Source: Chloroflexota bacterium (GTDB lineage Bacteria; Chloroflexota; Anaerolineae; UBA4142). Taken from it: a stretch of DNA of 10,423 nucleotides. Numbering within the stretch: position 1 is the stretch's first letter; each line of letters starts with the position of its first letter. The notes under the pieces were generated by a model. The model saw only the letters and a list, made by a program, of their open reading frames with translations. It was not told where the DNA came from and did not search any database. The stretch covers positions 1 to 10,423 of the forward strand of contig JAMCRS010000085.1 of the NCBI GenBank assembly GCA_023380675.1, in the 5' to 3' direction. Both the position numbers and the translations under genes were made by a program. This document shows, one piece after another, positions 5,537 to 10,423 of this stretch.

Positions 5537-5834
5537 GCCGGTGCCTCCTTGTAGGCGCAAATTGGTTATTGTTCGACGGCGGCGATCGCGATAACGTTTC
5601 TCGCCGACCGGGTCACGTGACGTGGCGATTTCGAGTCATCCCACGAAATCGGCCCGAACTGGGCGCCGGGAGCAAAAGTTTCATCTACGTGAATCGCAGG
5701 CCCTCTGTTGCTTGTCGACTGCTTATTTGCGTCTCAAGCGACCTCTCAAACAAGTCGACGAGTAGGCCGCGTTCACAAAAGAGAGAACCGGTCGGATCTT
5801 CAAATCGACTACGGGGAGGAGCGCCGGCGCAAAC
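5537..5834. other. Intergenic region upstream of the arrestin-like gene
   Basis: No gene is supported; the frames open here lack ribosome-binding sites and family features. The stretch should hold the promoter of the minus-strand arrestin-like gene. A 10-bp palindrome GTCACGTGAC (5612-5621) lies about 75 bp upstream of that start and is a possible operator. No consensus -35/-10 pair is convincing. Confidence 0.45.
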
Positions 5835-5868
5835 AAGCCTTCAGGCGCGTACGAGCGCCTGAAGGCTT
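5835..5868. terminator. 14-bp perfect hairpin, possible bidirectional terminator
   Basis: AAGCCTTCAGGCGC (5835-5848) pairs with GCGCCTGAAGGCTT (5855-5868) around loop GTACGA. On the plus side it is followed by TCATC, on the minus side by GTTTGC, so the T-tract is poor both ways. It immediately precedes the antitoxin remnant and may mark a rearrangement boundary. Confidence 0.5.
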
Positions 5869-5880
5869 TCATCACCCCAG

Positions 5881-6027
5881 GTATATGTTGCAGTTCTGCC
5901 TCACATACAACTCGCCCAGATCTTCGATGCGCTCAGCTATTACAGCGATCATCAATCCGAGATCAACCGCTACATCGAAGCCAACCACGTACCCGACCAT
6001 CTGGTTCATCCCGCCATCAAGAAGTGA
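5881..6027 (+). pseudogene. DUF433-type antitoxin, C-terminal remnant
   Basis: The 48 codons before TGA 6025 read VAVLPHIQLAQIFDAL, SYYSDHQSEINRYIEA and NHVPDHLVHPAIKK. This matches the end of DUF433 antitoxins, where a 'YPHLTLAQIHAALAYYYDHQEEID' type segment forms the last helices. The usual ~70-90-residue protein would have a further N-terminal half, but the frame is closed by TGA at 5860-5862 and has no start codon, so the gene is 5'-truncated just after the hairpin at 5835-5868. The GTGA at 6024-6027 overlaps the start of the toxin remnant, the usual coupling in these modules. Antitoxins of this type neutralise a PIN-like nuclease partner. Confidence 0.65.
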
Positions 6028-6198
6028 AGCTATTTGCCGAGCTATATCTGGACGAAGACGTCTCCGCGCTCGTCGCTACACTATTACGCGTGCGGATACA
6101 ATGTGACCACTGCGCGAGACGAGCGCATGCTGAGCCGTGATGACGCCGAACAACTTGCTCGCGCCGTGCCCTGGTCCTTTGTTTGCTTGACACGGGAC
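6024..6198 (+). pseudogene. DUF5615 (PIN-like) toxin, frameshifted remnant
   Basis: From GTG 6024 the frame reads VKLFAELYLDEDVSALVATLLRVR (in parts), with the LDED motif typical of the N-terminal strand of DUF5615 proteins, whose acidic residues form the PIN-like nuclease centre. Around 6090-6096 the coding moves to the +1 frame: GYNVTTARDERMLSRDDAEQ, then LARAVPWSFVCLTRD, matching the family's 'G.DV.t..e.g..g..D.eqLa.A......lLT.D'. One inserted base (for example a C near 6093) accounts for the shift. After about 6198 similarity is lost, though the frame stays open into the DUF6398 gene. The gene overlaps the antitoxin remnant by GTGA. Both halves of this module are broken, so it should be inactive. 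Confidence 0.65.
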
Positions 6199-6348
6199 GA
6201 AACTGGTCGTACTATCCGCCGGATTCTCACGTCGCAACTGATTCTAAATGATCGCTGGTACAAACGGACGCCAGAACACGTCGCGGCGCTCGCAAGTCAC
6301 CGGGCTCGTGCACCCACTTTCGCCAACAACGCTAGGAAGGAGCTATCA

Positions 6349-6879
6349 ATGCCAGAGTCCAAGCATGAATCGATCCCCCAACAGATGCGCCAGACTTACG
6401 ATGCCATCGTCCTGCTTATGGACGCCGTCTGCAGAGAGCATCTCAACCAGGAATATGCCGATCTCTGCCGTCGGCTGGCAGGTGCACTCGCACGCAAGCG
6501 CCCTTCGCCGTTGGCGCGAGGCAAGCCGGAGGTGTGGGCCTGCGGCATCGTCTATACGATCGGTGCAGTAAACTTCCTTTCCGACAGGACGCAGCAACCC
6601 TACCTCTCGGTTAGGGAATTGTGTCGTTTGTTCGGTGTCAACCAGAATACCGCGAGCGGCAAGTCTTTCTTGATCAAAAAGATGTTCAAAATCGATTTGA
6701 TGGATCCTCACTGGACATTGCCAAGCCTGATCGACGTGAATCCGCGGGTATGGACAATTCAAGTCAACGGCTTCATCATCGACCTGCGCTATGCGTCGCG
6801 TGAGCTCCAAGAAGAAGCGTTGCGTCGCGGAATCATTCCGTATATTCCGAGAGTAGCCGGTTCTTTGGACAAACAATGA
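6349..6879 (+). CDS. DUF6398 domain protein
   Basis: ATG 6349 follows AAGGAG with 6-7 nt spacing, so this start is well supported, although the frame is open upstream through the toxin remnant. The 176-residue product matches the DUF6398 family along most of its length: DAVCREHLNQEYADLCRRLA, ALARKRPSPLARGKPEVWA, GIVYTIGAVNFLSDRTQQPY, then a helix-turn-helix-like segment LSVRELCRLFGVNQNTASGK, and finally WTIQVNGFIIDLRYASRELQ and QEEALRRGIIPYIPR. The middle segment resembles a DNA-binding helix pair, as in other members. The molecular function is unknown. No signal peptide or membrane segment. It stands alone between a decayed toxin-antitoxin module and non-coding sequence, a typical accessory setting. 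Confidence 0.85.
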   Translation: MPESKHESIPQQMRQTYDAIVLLMDAVCREHLNQEYADLCRRLAGALARKRPSPLARGKPEVWACGIVYTIGAVNFLSDRTQQPYLSVRELCRLFGVNQNTASGKSFLIKKMFKIDLMDPHWTLPSLIDVNPRVWTIQVNGFIIDLRYASRELQEEALRRGIIPYIPRVAGSLDKQ

Positions 6880-7542
6880 AAAAGGAATCGCGCTAATCTC
6901 AAGTGTGACCAGTACTATCACTACCAATCGTGAATATGTCGGCTCGAAACCAGGGGAGAATACCAAGTGCTAGCTTACGTGTTCTGGCAGAGGATTGGTA
7001 TGTCGTGCAGGACTGGGCTTCGCTGGGCGGCGTTTTGAACGAGGCAGCCGTCTCTTCCAGCCGGGCCGCTCCTCACGATGCCGCGGCAGCCGTGGCCGCG
7101 GGCGGTACAGCCGGCGCTTATGGTTTGCGGCTCGGCGACCCTTTCGAAGGCCGGAATTCGCGTACTGGTTCAGCAAACCCGGCGGGGTCTCCTACGCAAA
7201 GTGGTCGAAACGCTTGCACCGATCGTGGGCAATTGCCCCGGAGCACTCTGGCTCCGGCAGATGGCGTTGGGGCCGGCGCCTGAACTTTGCCTCCAAACAG
7301 CTTCGGCACTGGCTTTCCCGTCGGCTTTCAAGCCGCAATTCGCATCACTCCGGCCAGTTTGGCCTAAATGAGCGAAAACGATGTCGAACCGTACTCGCAT
7401 ACATTCGAGTAATGAACGCACCAGGTTCGACAGAATCTCTTAGCACCTCCGGAAGCACTTCTTTGAAATTCGAACGGAACTTTCCCCGGAGGACAAATCG
7501 CGGTAGAATACCATCGTTAGCGAAGATACTCCGCAGCGCGAA
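6880..7542. other. Region with no recognised gene
   Basis: Several overlapping frames are open (for example plus 6930-7283 and 6995-7633), but none has a ribosome-binding site, a family motif or a credible protein composition; they are rich in Arg, Ser and Trp as expected from high-G+C shadows. It may be decayed coding sequence. A nested inverted repeat occurs at 7383-7431: GTCGAACC/GGTTCGAC outside and TACTCG/CGAGTA inside. CCGGAGC/GCTCCGG forms a smaller hairpin near 7234-7254. TAGAAT at 7504-7509 could be a -10 box for the toxin gene, but no good -35 is present 17 bp upstream. Confidence 0.4.
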
Positions 7543-7848
7543 CTGCTCTTTGAAGTCATCACTCCAATCGGCTTTCGCGTGCGCGTTTCGCGAGTGTACT
7601 GGGAGGCGATTGTCACAATCAAACATCCAGTGATGGCGGGTCGCGAGGCCGCGGTTCAAGAGACGCTGCGAAAACCCGACGAGATTCGCTTGAGTAAACG
7701 CGACCCAAGGGTTCACTTGTTCTACAGGACTGAACGAATCGGCCGTTGGGTGTGCGCGGTTGCGAAACGGCTCGACGGCGACGGTTTCCTGGTTACAACT
7801 TACCCGACCGACTCAATAAAGGAAGGAACGCGAATATGGCACAAGTGA
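7543..7848 (+). CDS. Putative small RNase-type toxin paired with DUF2283, start codon unclear
   Basis: The frame encodes about 100 residues: LLFEVITPIGFRVRVSRVYW, EAIVTIKHPVMAGREAAVQE, TLRKPDEIRLSKRDPRVHLF, YRTERIGRWVCAVAKRLDGD and GFLVTTYPTDSIKEGTRIW. The KHPxMxGRE, PDEIRxSxxDPxVxLFYR and VCAVxKxLDGxGFLxTxYPTDxIKxG pattern is that of small proteins encoded next to DUF2283 genes, regarded as DUF4258/BECR-like (RelE-fold) ribonuclease toxins; activity is inferred. The family-like N-terminus lacks ATG, GTG or TTG: upstream in frame is stop TAG 7504. CTG 7543 aligns with the expected first residue; GTG 7579 would remove twelve residues. No ribosome-binding site is seen, so expression may be impaired. 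It overlaps the DUF2283 gene by 13 nt. Confidence 0.62.
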   Translation: MLFEVITPIGFRVRVSRVYWEAIVTIKHPVMAGREAAVQETLRKPDEIRLSKRDPRVHLFYRTERIGRWVCAVAKRLDGDGFLVTTYPTDSIKEGTRIWHK

Positions 7849-8048
7849 AAGTTTATTACGACCAGGTGGGAAACACGCTTACAGTTTGGTTCGGCAATCC
7901 GCAGGACGAACACGTCGCCGAGGAAACCGGCGATGAGATCGTTCTGATGAGAGACAAATCGGGTCAAGTGATCGGGTTCGAGAAGCTGAACTTTGTCATC
8001 CCCGAGCCTTCACACTTGCAGGTTGCGTTTGAAACCGTGGGCACGTGA
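7836..8048 (+). CDS. DUF2283 protein, putative antitoxin
   Basis: This 70-residue protein matches DUF2283: MAQVKVYYDQVGNTLTVWFG, then EETGDEIVLMRDKSGQVIGF, then EKLNFVIPEP, following the family plan 'v.yD..aD.l.i.l......e..e...gv.ld.d..g.vvGiEil.as'. DUF2283 genes commonly sit beside small nuclease genes and are taken to be antitoxins; that role is inferred here from context. ATG 7836 lies inside the end of the toxin frame (13-nt overlap, ATGGCACAAGTGA), with AAGGAAGGA about 8 nt upstream, so its own ribosome-binding site is embedded in the toxin gene. A truncated paralogue lies at 9529-9633: 32 of 35 shared residues are identical and 13 of 105 bases differ, mostly silently. Confidence 0.82.
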   Translation: MAQVKVYYDQVGNTLTVWFGNPQDEHVAEETGDEIVLMRDKSGQVIGFEKLNFVIPEPSHLQVAFETVGT

Positions 8049-8268
8049 CGCAGTTGCTCACCCGCGCCTGGACGCGGCACGTACGCGACTCTTGAAGCGG
8101 CGAGCTGTAATTCACGACGAGGCATTTCACGGGTCGACAATCCGGAGCGGCCACTTCGGAAACATGCTTTGGTCGCCGTCGCTTTCGCCCGGCCGCTTGC
8201 GAGGTGAAGCCCCATTTTGATGAGTGCGCCAACTTCAGTCGTTTCCCCTTGAATAGTTGACTATGCCA

Positions 8269-8299
8269 GAAACCCGTTTTCGTCGAGAAAACGGGTTTC
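8269..8299. terminator. 13-bp perfect hairpin between convergent genes
   Basis: GAAACCCGTTTTC (8269-8281) pairs with GAAAACGGGTTTC (8287-8299) around GTCGA. It lies 76 bp past the stop of the minus-strand DUF3109 gene and about 220 bp past the DUF2283 stop. The stem itself has A4/T4 runs, but no long T-tract follows. It probably serves the DUF3109 transcript or both. Confidence 0.6.
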
Positions 8300-8374
8300 G
8301 CTATGACAATGGTTAAAGCCTGCAGGCCGTCCAGCCATTCCCCTGTTACGTCAGCGCCATAGGCACGAGACTGT

Positions 8375-8926
8375 TTAGGGCGGAAACTGACGCTGCAACT
8401 CAGAGTATCCTTCACCCAGAATCCGCCGTAAGTCCGGTTCAAATTGCTCGTAAAGCCAACTTTCGTTTTCCTGAGTGGTCAGACAGGTGTCGTAGGCTTT
8501 AGCGTCAATGGCTATTTCCGTCAGATTGATATCGATGTCGACGAGAGTCAAAGGGAACAGCGAACAGAAAAACGGCTTGACTGAACTCAACGGAATCTTC
8601 TTGTCAAGCGCGAGGGCGTGCAAAGCACAACGCCGGTCCCTCGTAAAAAACCAACAGCGCTGCTGCGGGGTATCAGCTTCAATCACCGGAGTATAAAGGA
8701 ATGCCGGGCGAGAAAGATCCCACGCGTCAAAATCGAGAGGCTGTTCAAGATACGGCTGGATTTCTTGCGCATGCTGCTTGATATGGTGCGCTTCGTAGAG
8801 GCTGAGCCATGAACCGTCATCGCAGCAGGCCGCGGCACATTCGTGGAGGCAACGGTTGACCAACCGCGTCCTTACGAAAAACTCCGGACTCAAGCGATAC
8901 GATCCAACGGTGACTGGGTTTATCAT
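8375..8926 (-). CDS. DUF3109-type cysteine-rich protein (YkgJ-like metal or Fe-S site)
   Basis: From ATG 8926 the 183-residue product aligns with DUF3109: an N-terminal MINPVTVGSYRLSPEFF, then NRCLHECAAACCDDGSWLS with cysteines 26, 30, 34 and 35, then RCWFFTRDRRCALHALAL (Cys91, Cys100), SVKPFFCSLFPL (Cys121) and YDTCLTT. The spaced cysteine set, and the 'CxxH' and 'KPxxCxLFPL' motifs, are shared with YkgJ-like putative Fe-S or zinc proteins; the actual ligand and role are unproven. The frame is open to 9073, but the extension looks unlike the family and has no ribosome-binding site. The 8926 start lacks one too (AAGGA lies 14 nt upstream), so the N-terminus is uncertain. Cytoplasmic; no signal peptide. 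A single gene, with a terminator-like hairpin downstream. Confidence 0.78.
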   Translation of the reverse strand: MINPVTVGSYRLSPEFFVRTRLVNRCLHECAAACCDDGSWLSLYEAHHIKQHAQEIQPYLEQPLDFDAWDLSRPAFLYTPVIEADTPQQRCWFFTRDRRCALHALALDKKIPLSSVKPFFCSLFPLTLVDIDINLTEIAIDAKAYDTCLTTQENESWLYEQFEPDLRRILGEGYSELQRQFPP

Positions 8927-9120
8927 ATCGAGGCATGGTCCTTGGACCGCGAGGCGCTCACCTGCAACACTAGTCGCCCGATTCTGCCATCTCAAGAAAG
9001 CGCCCTCGGCAAAGCTGGGGTAACGCCTCAGGGCGAAAAGGCCCAAGATTCGACTTGCAGCGCCCCCGCACATTTCGGAGCATCTTCCCCGATAATCACC
9101 TCCATGTCAAGGGGGTGAGT

Positions 9121-9215
9121 CTGGTGGTTACCCACATGTAGGGGCGATCCCTTGTGGTCGCCCACAATTGGGCAGGCACAAGGCGCTGCCCCTACGCGAT
9201 ATGTACAATCACCAG
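9121..9215. mobile_element. MITE-like palindromic element, copy 2
   Basis: Identical to copy 1 (1727-1821) at 93 of 95 positions and in the same orientation. It has the same CTGGTG/CACCAG ends. The flanks carry a direct repeat GGTGAGT (9114-9120 and 9216-9222), which becomes 8 bp, GGGTGAGT, if the final G is counted in the duplication (9113-9120 and 9215-9222). The flanks are unrelated to those of copy 1, so the two arose by separate insertions, not by duplication of a larger segment. It sits between the DUF3109 gene and the decayed toxin copy. Confidence 0.85.
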
Positions 9216-9301
9216 GGTGAGTACCTAGCGCACGGCTATTGCAAAGTCCGTTGCTGACCTCCCGCTGGCTCCGCCTTGATGCGACTCCCCTCCGCCTTTA
9301 G

Positions 9302-9541
9302 GTCGAAGATCCCCGAAACGTAGCGGAGGAGAGACGTGAAGCCGCTGTCCCAGAAACGCTGCAGAATCCAGACGAAATCCGTCTGAGCAAGGGCGACCCG
9401 GCCGTCTACCTGTCCTACAGGTACGAACGACTCAGACGTTGGGTCTGCGTTGTGACGCGACGTCTCGACGGGGATAGTTTCATGGTGACGACGTATCCGA
9501 CTGAGGCAATCAAGGAAGGGGTGCGACTATGGCCCAAGTGA
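9302..9541 (+). pseudogene. Second toxin copy, 5'-truncated
   Basis: The frame bounded by TAG 9299-9301 and TGA 9539-9541 encodes EERREAAVPETLQNPDEIRL, SKGDPAVYLSYRYERLRRW, VCVVTRRLDGDSFMVTTYPT and EAIKEGVRLWPK. It matches the C-terminal ~65 residues of the toxin at 7543-7848. The N-terminal third (the TPxGFxVxVxxxYW region and the KHPxM motif) is missing or unrecognisable, and no ATG, GTG or TTG is in frame before the homologous part. It is therefore a remnant. Its end overlaps the next ATG by 13 nt (9529-9541), exactly as in the intact pair, so the whole module was duplicated or acquired twice and then eroded. Confidence 0.75.
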
Positions 9542-9633
9542 GAGTATACTACGACCAAGCTGGAAACACGCTCACAGTTTGGTTCGGCAATCCGCAGGAC
9601 GAGCATATCGCCGAGGAAACTGGCGATGAGATT
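9529..9633 (+). pseudogene. Second DUF2283 copy, truncated after 35 codons
   Basis: MAQVRVYYDQAGNTLTVWFG and NPQDEHIAEETGDEI are nearly identical to the first half of the gene at 7836-8048, after which homology ends abruptly at about 9633. The frame then runs on to 9915, but only as antisense of the ferrochelatase gene. The second half of the domain, with the 'GxVIGFE' strand, is absent. The AAGGAAGGGG ribosome-binding region and ATG are intact, so a chimeric 128-residue peptide could be made. The ferrochelatase stop codon lies only about 5 bp past the break, so the break is a precise junction at the end of a neighbour gene. Confidence 0.78.
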
Positions 9634-9638
9634 GCTCG

Positions 9639-10423
9639 CTATCCCCGCCCCGCGTACTCGTGGACGATCGCGGCGAGGGCGGCGATGAAGGCGGGAGTGG
9701 CGTTCGGGGATTCGATTCGACGCATCTCGAGGCCCAGCGATCGAGCGCGCTCGGCACACTCGACGTCGATGTCGAACAGCACCTCGAGGTGGTCGGCGAC
9801 AAAGCCAATGGGCGCGATCAGCATGCGGCGCTTGCCGGCGGCCGCCAACTCGTTCAGCGTGTCAAGAATGTCCGGCCCGAGCCACTTTTCGCCGGTGCGG
9901 CCGGCGCTCTGGTAGGCAAAACGCCAGTCGGTCAGCCCGAGCAGCGTGCTCATCCCTTCGCACGTCTCGCGCAATTGCTGCGGATACGGATCGTTCACCT
10001 GCAGAATCCGCTCGGGGAGGCTGTGAGCGGAGAAGACGACCGGAATTTCTGACCATGCCGGATTCCCGAACAGCGTTCTCGCCCCCTCCATTCGCTCGGC
10101 AATGCTGCGCAGGAATTGCGGATGGACGTTCCAGCTGTCGACGTACGTGACGTTCAACGGGACGCCGGCTTTGTCGATCGCCGCGCGCACGCGCTCAAAA
10201 TAGCCGTCGATGCTATAGCGCGAATAGTGCGGCGCGAGCGCCAGCGCCACTACCCGCCGCAGCCCATCGCGGCCGATCTCGTCGACCGCCTGCGCAATGT
10301 ACGGATGCCAGTGCTTCATGCCGACGTAGACGCAGAACTCTTCGCCCAGCCGCGCCTCGAGCGCCTGCGCCTGCGCACGGGTGATGTCGAGCAGTGGAGT
10401 GCGAATGGATGGGGCGAGAACGC
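9639..10423 (-). CDS. hemH: Ferrochelatase (soluble, coproporphyrin-type likely), N-terminus outside window
   Basis: About 260 C-terminal residues are present; the frame is open through the right edge. It inserts Fe2+ into the porphyrin ring in the last stages of heme synthesis. Landmarks: TPLLDITRAQAQALEARLG near the N-terminus, VYVGMKHWHPYI, VVFSAHSLPERIL with the metal-handling histidine, the FAYQSAGRTGEKWLGPDI signature, and GFVADHLEVLFDIDVEC with the conserved glutamate. The last motif and the short soluble C-terminus are close to the Bacillus subtilis enzyme (CpfC), which uses coproporphyrin III; protoporphyrin IX use cannot be excluded. The gene ends naturally (NATPAFIAALAAIVHEYA) at TAG 9641-9639, directly against the truncated DUF2283 copy. 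No further heme genes are visible. Confidence 0.92.
   Translation of the reverse strand, partial: VLAPSIRTPLLDITRAQAQALEARLGEEFCVYVGMKHWHPYIAQAVDEIGRDGLRRVVALALAPHYSRYSIDGYFERVRAAIDKAGVPLNVTYVDSWNVHPQFLRSIAERMEGARTLFGNPAWSEIPVVFSAHSLPERILQVNDPYPQQLRETCEGMSTLLGLTDWRFAYQSAGRTGEKWLGPDILDTLNELAAAGKRRMLIAPIGFVADHLEVLFDIDVECAERARSLGLEMRRIESPNATPAFIAALAAIVHEYAGRG

Noticed and set aside
4727..5554. 275-codon plus-strand frame
   Set aside because: Shadow of the arrestin-like gene on the minus strand, which has a strong ribosome-binding site and clear domain pattern.
5580..5600. GCGATCGC octamer (HIP1-like) as a cyanobacterial signature
   Set aside because: Noticed once only; HIP1-rich genomes carry it at high density, so it does not indicate the organism.
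6900..6966. Minus-strand SPGFEPTYSRL, resembling tails of spurious tRNA-linked frames
   Set aside because: No cloverleaf can be folded here, the T-arm bases do not pair, and the frame is the antisense of the DUF6398 gene beyond this point.
7411..7440. GGTTCGAC as a possible tRNA T-loop
   Set aside because: Flanking bases do not form a T stem, and no acceptor stem or anticodon arm fits; it is better explained as one arm of an inverted repeat.
9634..9915. C-terminal extension of the second DUF2283 frame
   Set aside because: It is the exact antisense of the ferrochelatase coding sequence and has no protein-like features of its own.
1..10423. CRISPR array
   Set aside because: No set of regularly spaced short repeats; the only tandem repeat is the 62-bp duplication and the only dispersed repeat is the MITE pair.

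Overview
The window is a gene-sparse bacterial accessory or genome-edge region of moderate to high G+C, flanked by two genes that run off its ends: a family I pyrophosphatase homologue at the left and a ferrochelatase at the right. There is no rRNA, tRNA or ribosomal protein gene, so taxonomy is weakly constrained. The ferrochelatase resembles the soluble Gram-positive (coproporphyrin-type) enzyme. The DUF2283, DUF433/DUF5615 and DUF6398 genes, and a short palindromic GTAGGGGCG-type repeat, recall Chloroflexota or similar deep-branching environmental lineages. That assignment is inference only.

Layout. 1-1344 (minus): a compact three-gene operon, made of an unnamed helical protein, a small protein with a possible ribbon-helix-helix N-terminus, and a pyrophosphatase homologue that has lost most of its active-site residues. 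1345-1990: no gene; it holds hairpins and the first of two nearly identical 95-bp MITE-like elements with target-site duplications. 1982-2537: a lipoprotein gene broken by an exact 62-bp tandem duplication and joined, in antisense, to the first ~70 codons of a kynureninase gene. 2704-3026: a near-consensus sigma70 promoter followed by a chain of hairpins, two of them terminator-like, and then a perfect Shine-Dalgarno sequence. 3127-4185 (plus): a secreted YVTN/YncE-type beta-propeller. 4186-4621: convergent intergenic space rich in hairpins. 4622-5536 (minus): an arrestin-like (Spo0M-type) protein.

5537-6348: non-coding sequence, a strong hairpin, and the remains of a DUF433/DUF5615 toxin-antitoxin pair (5'-truncated antitoxin, frameshifted toxin). 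6349-6879 (plus): intact DUF6398 gene. 6880-7542: nothing recognised. 7543-8048 (plus): a putative RNase toxin overlapping a DUF2283 partner by 13 nt. 8375-8926 (minus): a cysteine-rich DUF3109-type protein with a terminator downstream. 9121-9215: second MITE copy. 9302-9633: a decayed, truncated second copy of the toxin/DUF2283 pair, ending within a few bases of the ferrochelatase stop codon. 9639-10423 (minus): ferrochelatase, 5' end outside the window.

Apart from the left operon and the overlapping toxin/DUF2283 pair, the genes do not form a shared pathway. The dominant theme is mosaic turnover: toxin-antitoxin modules in several stages of decay, a mobile MITE, a tandem duplication and truncated metabolic genes. 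The most unusual items are the pyrophosphatase pseudoenzyme in its operon, the MITE pair, the repeat-disrupted lipoprotein, and the hairpin-rich leader upstream of the beta-propeller.
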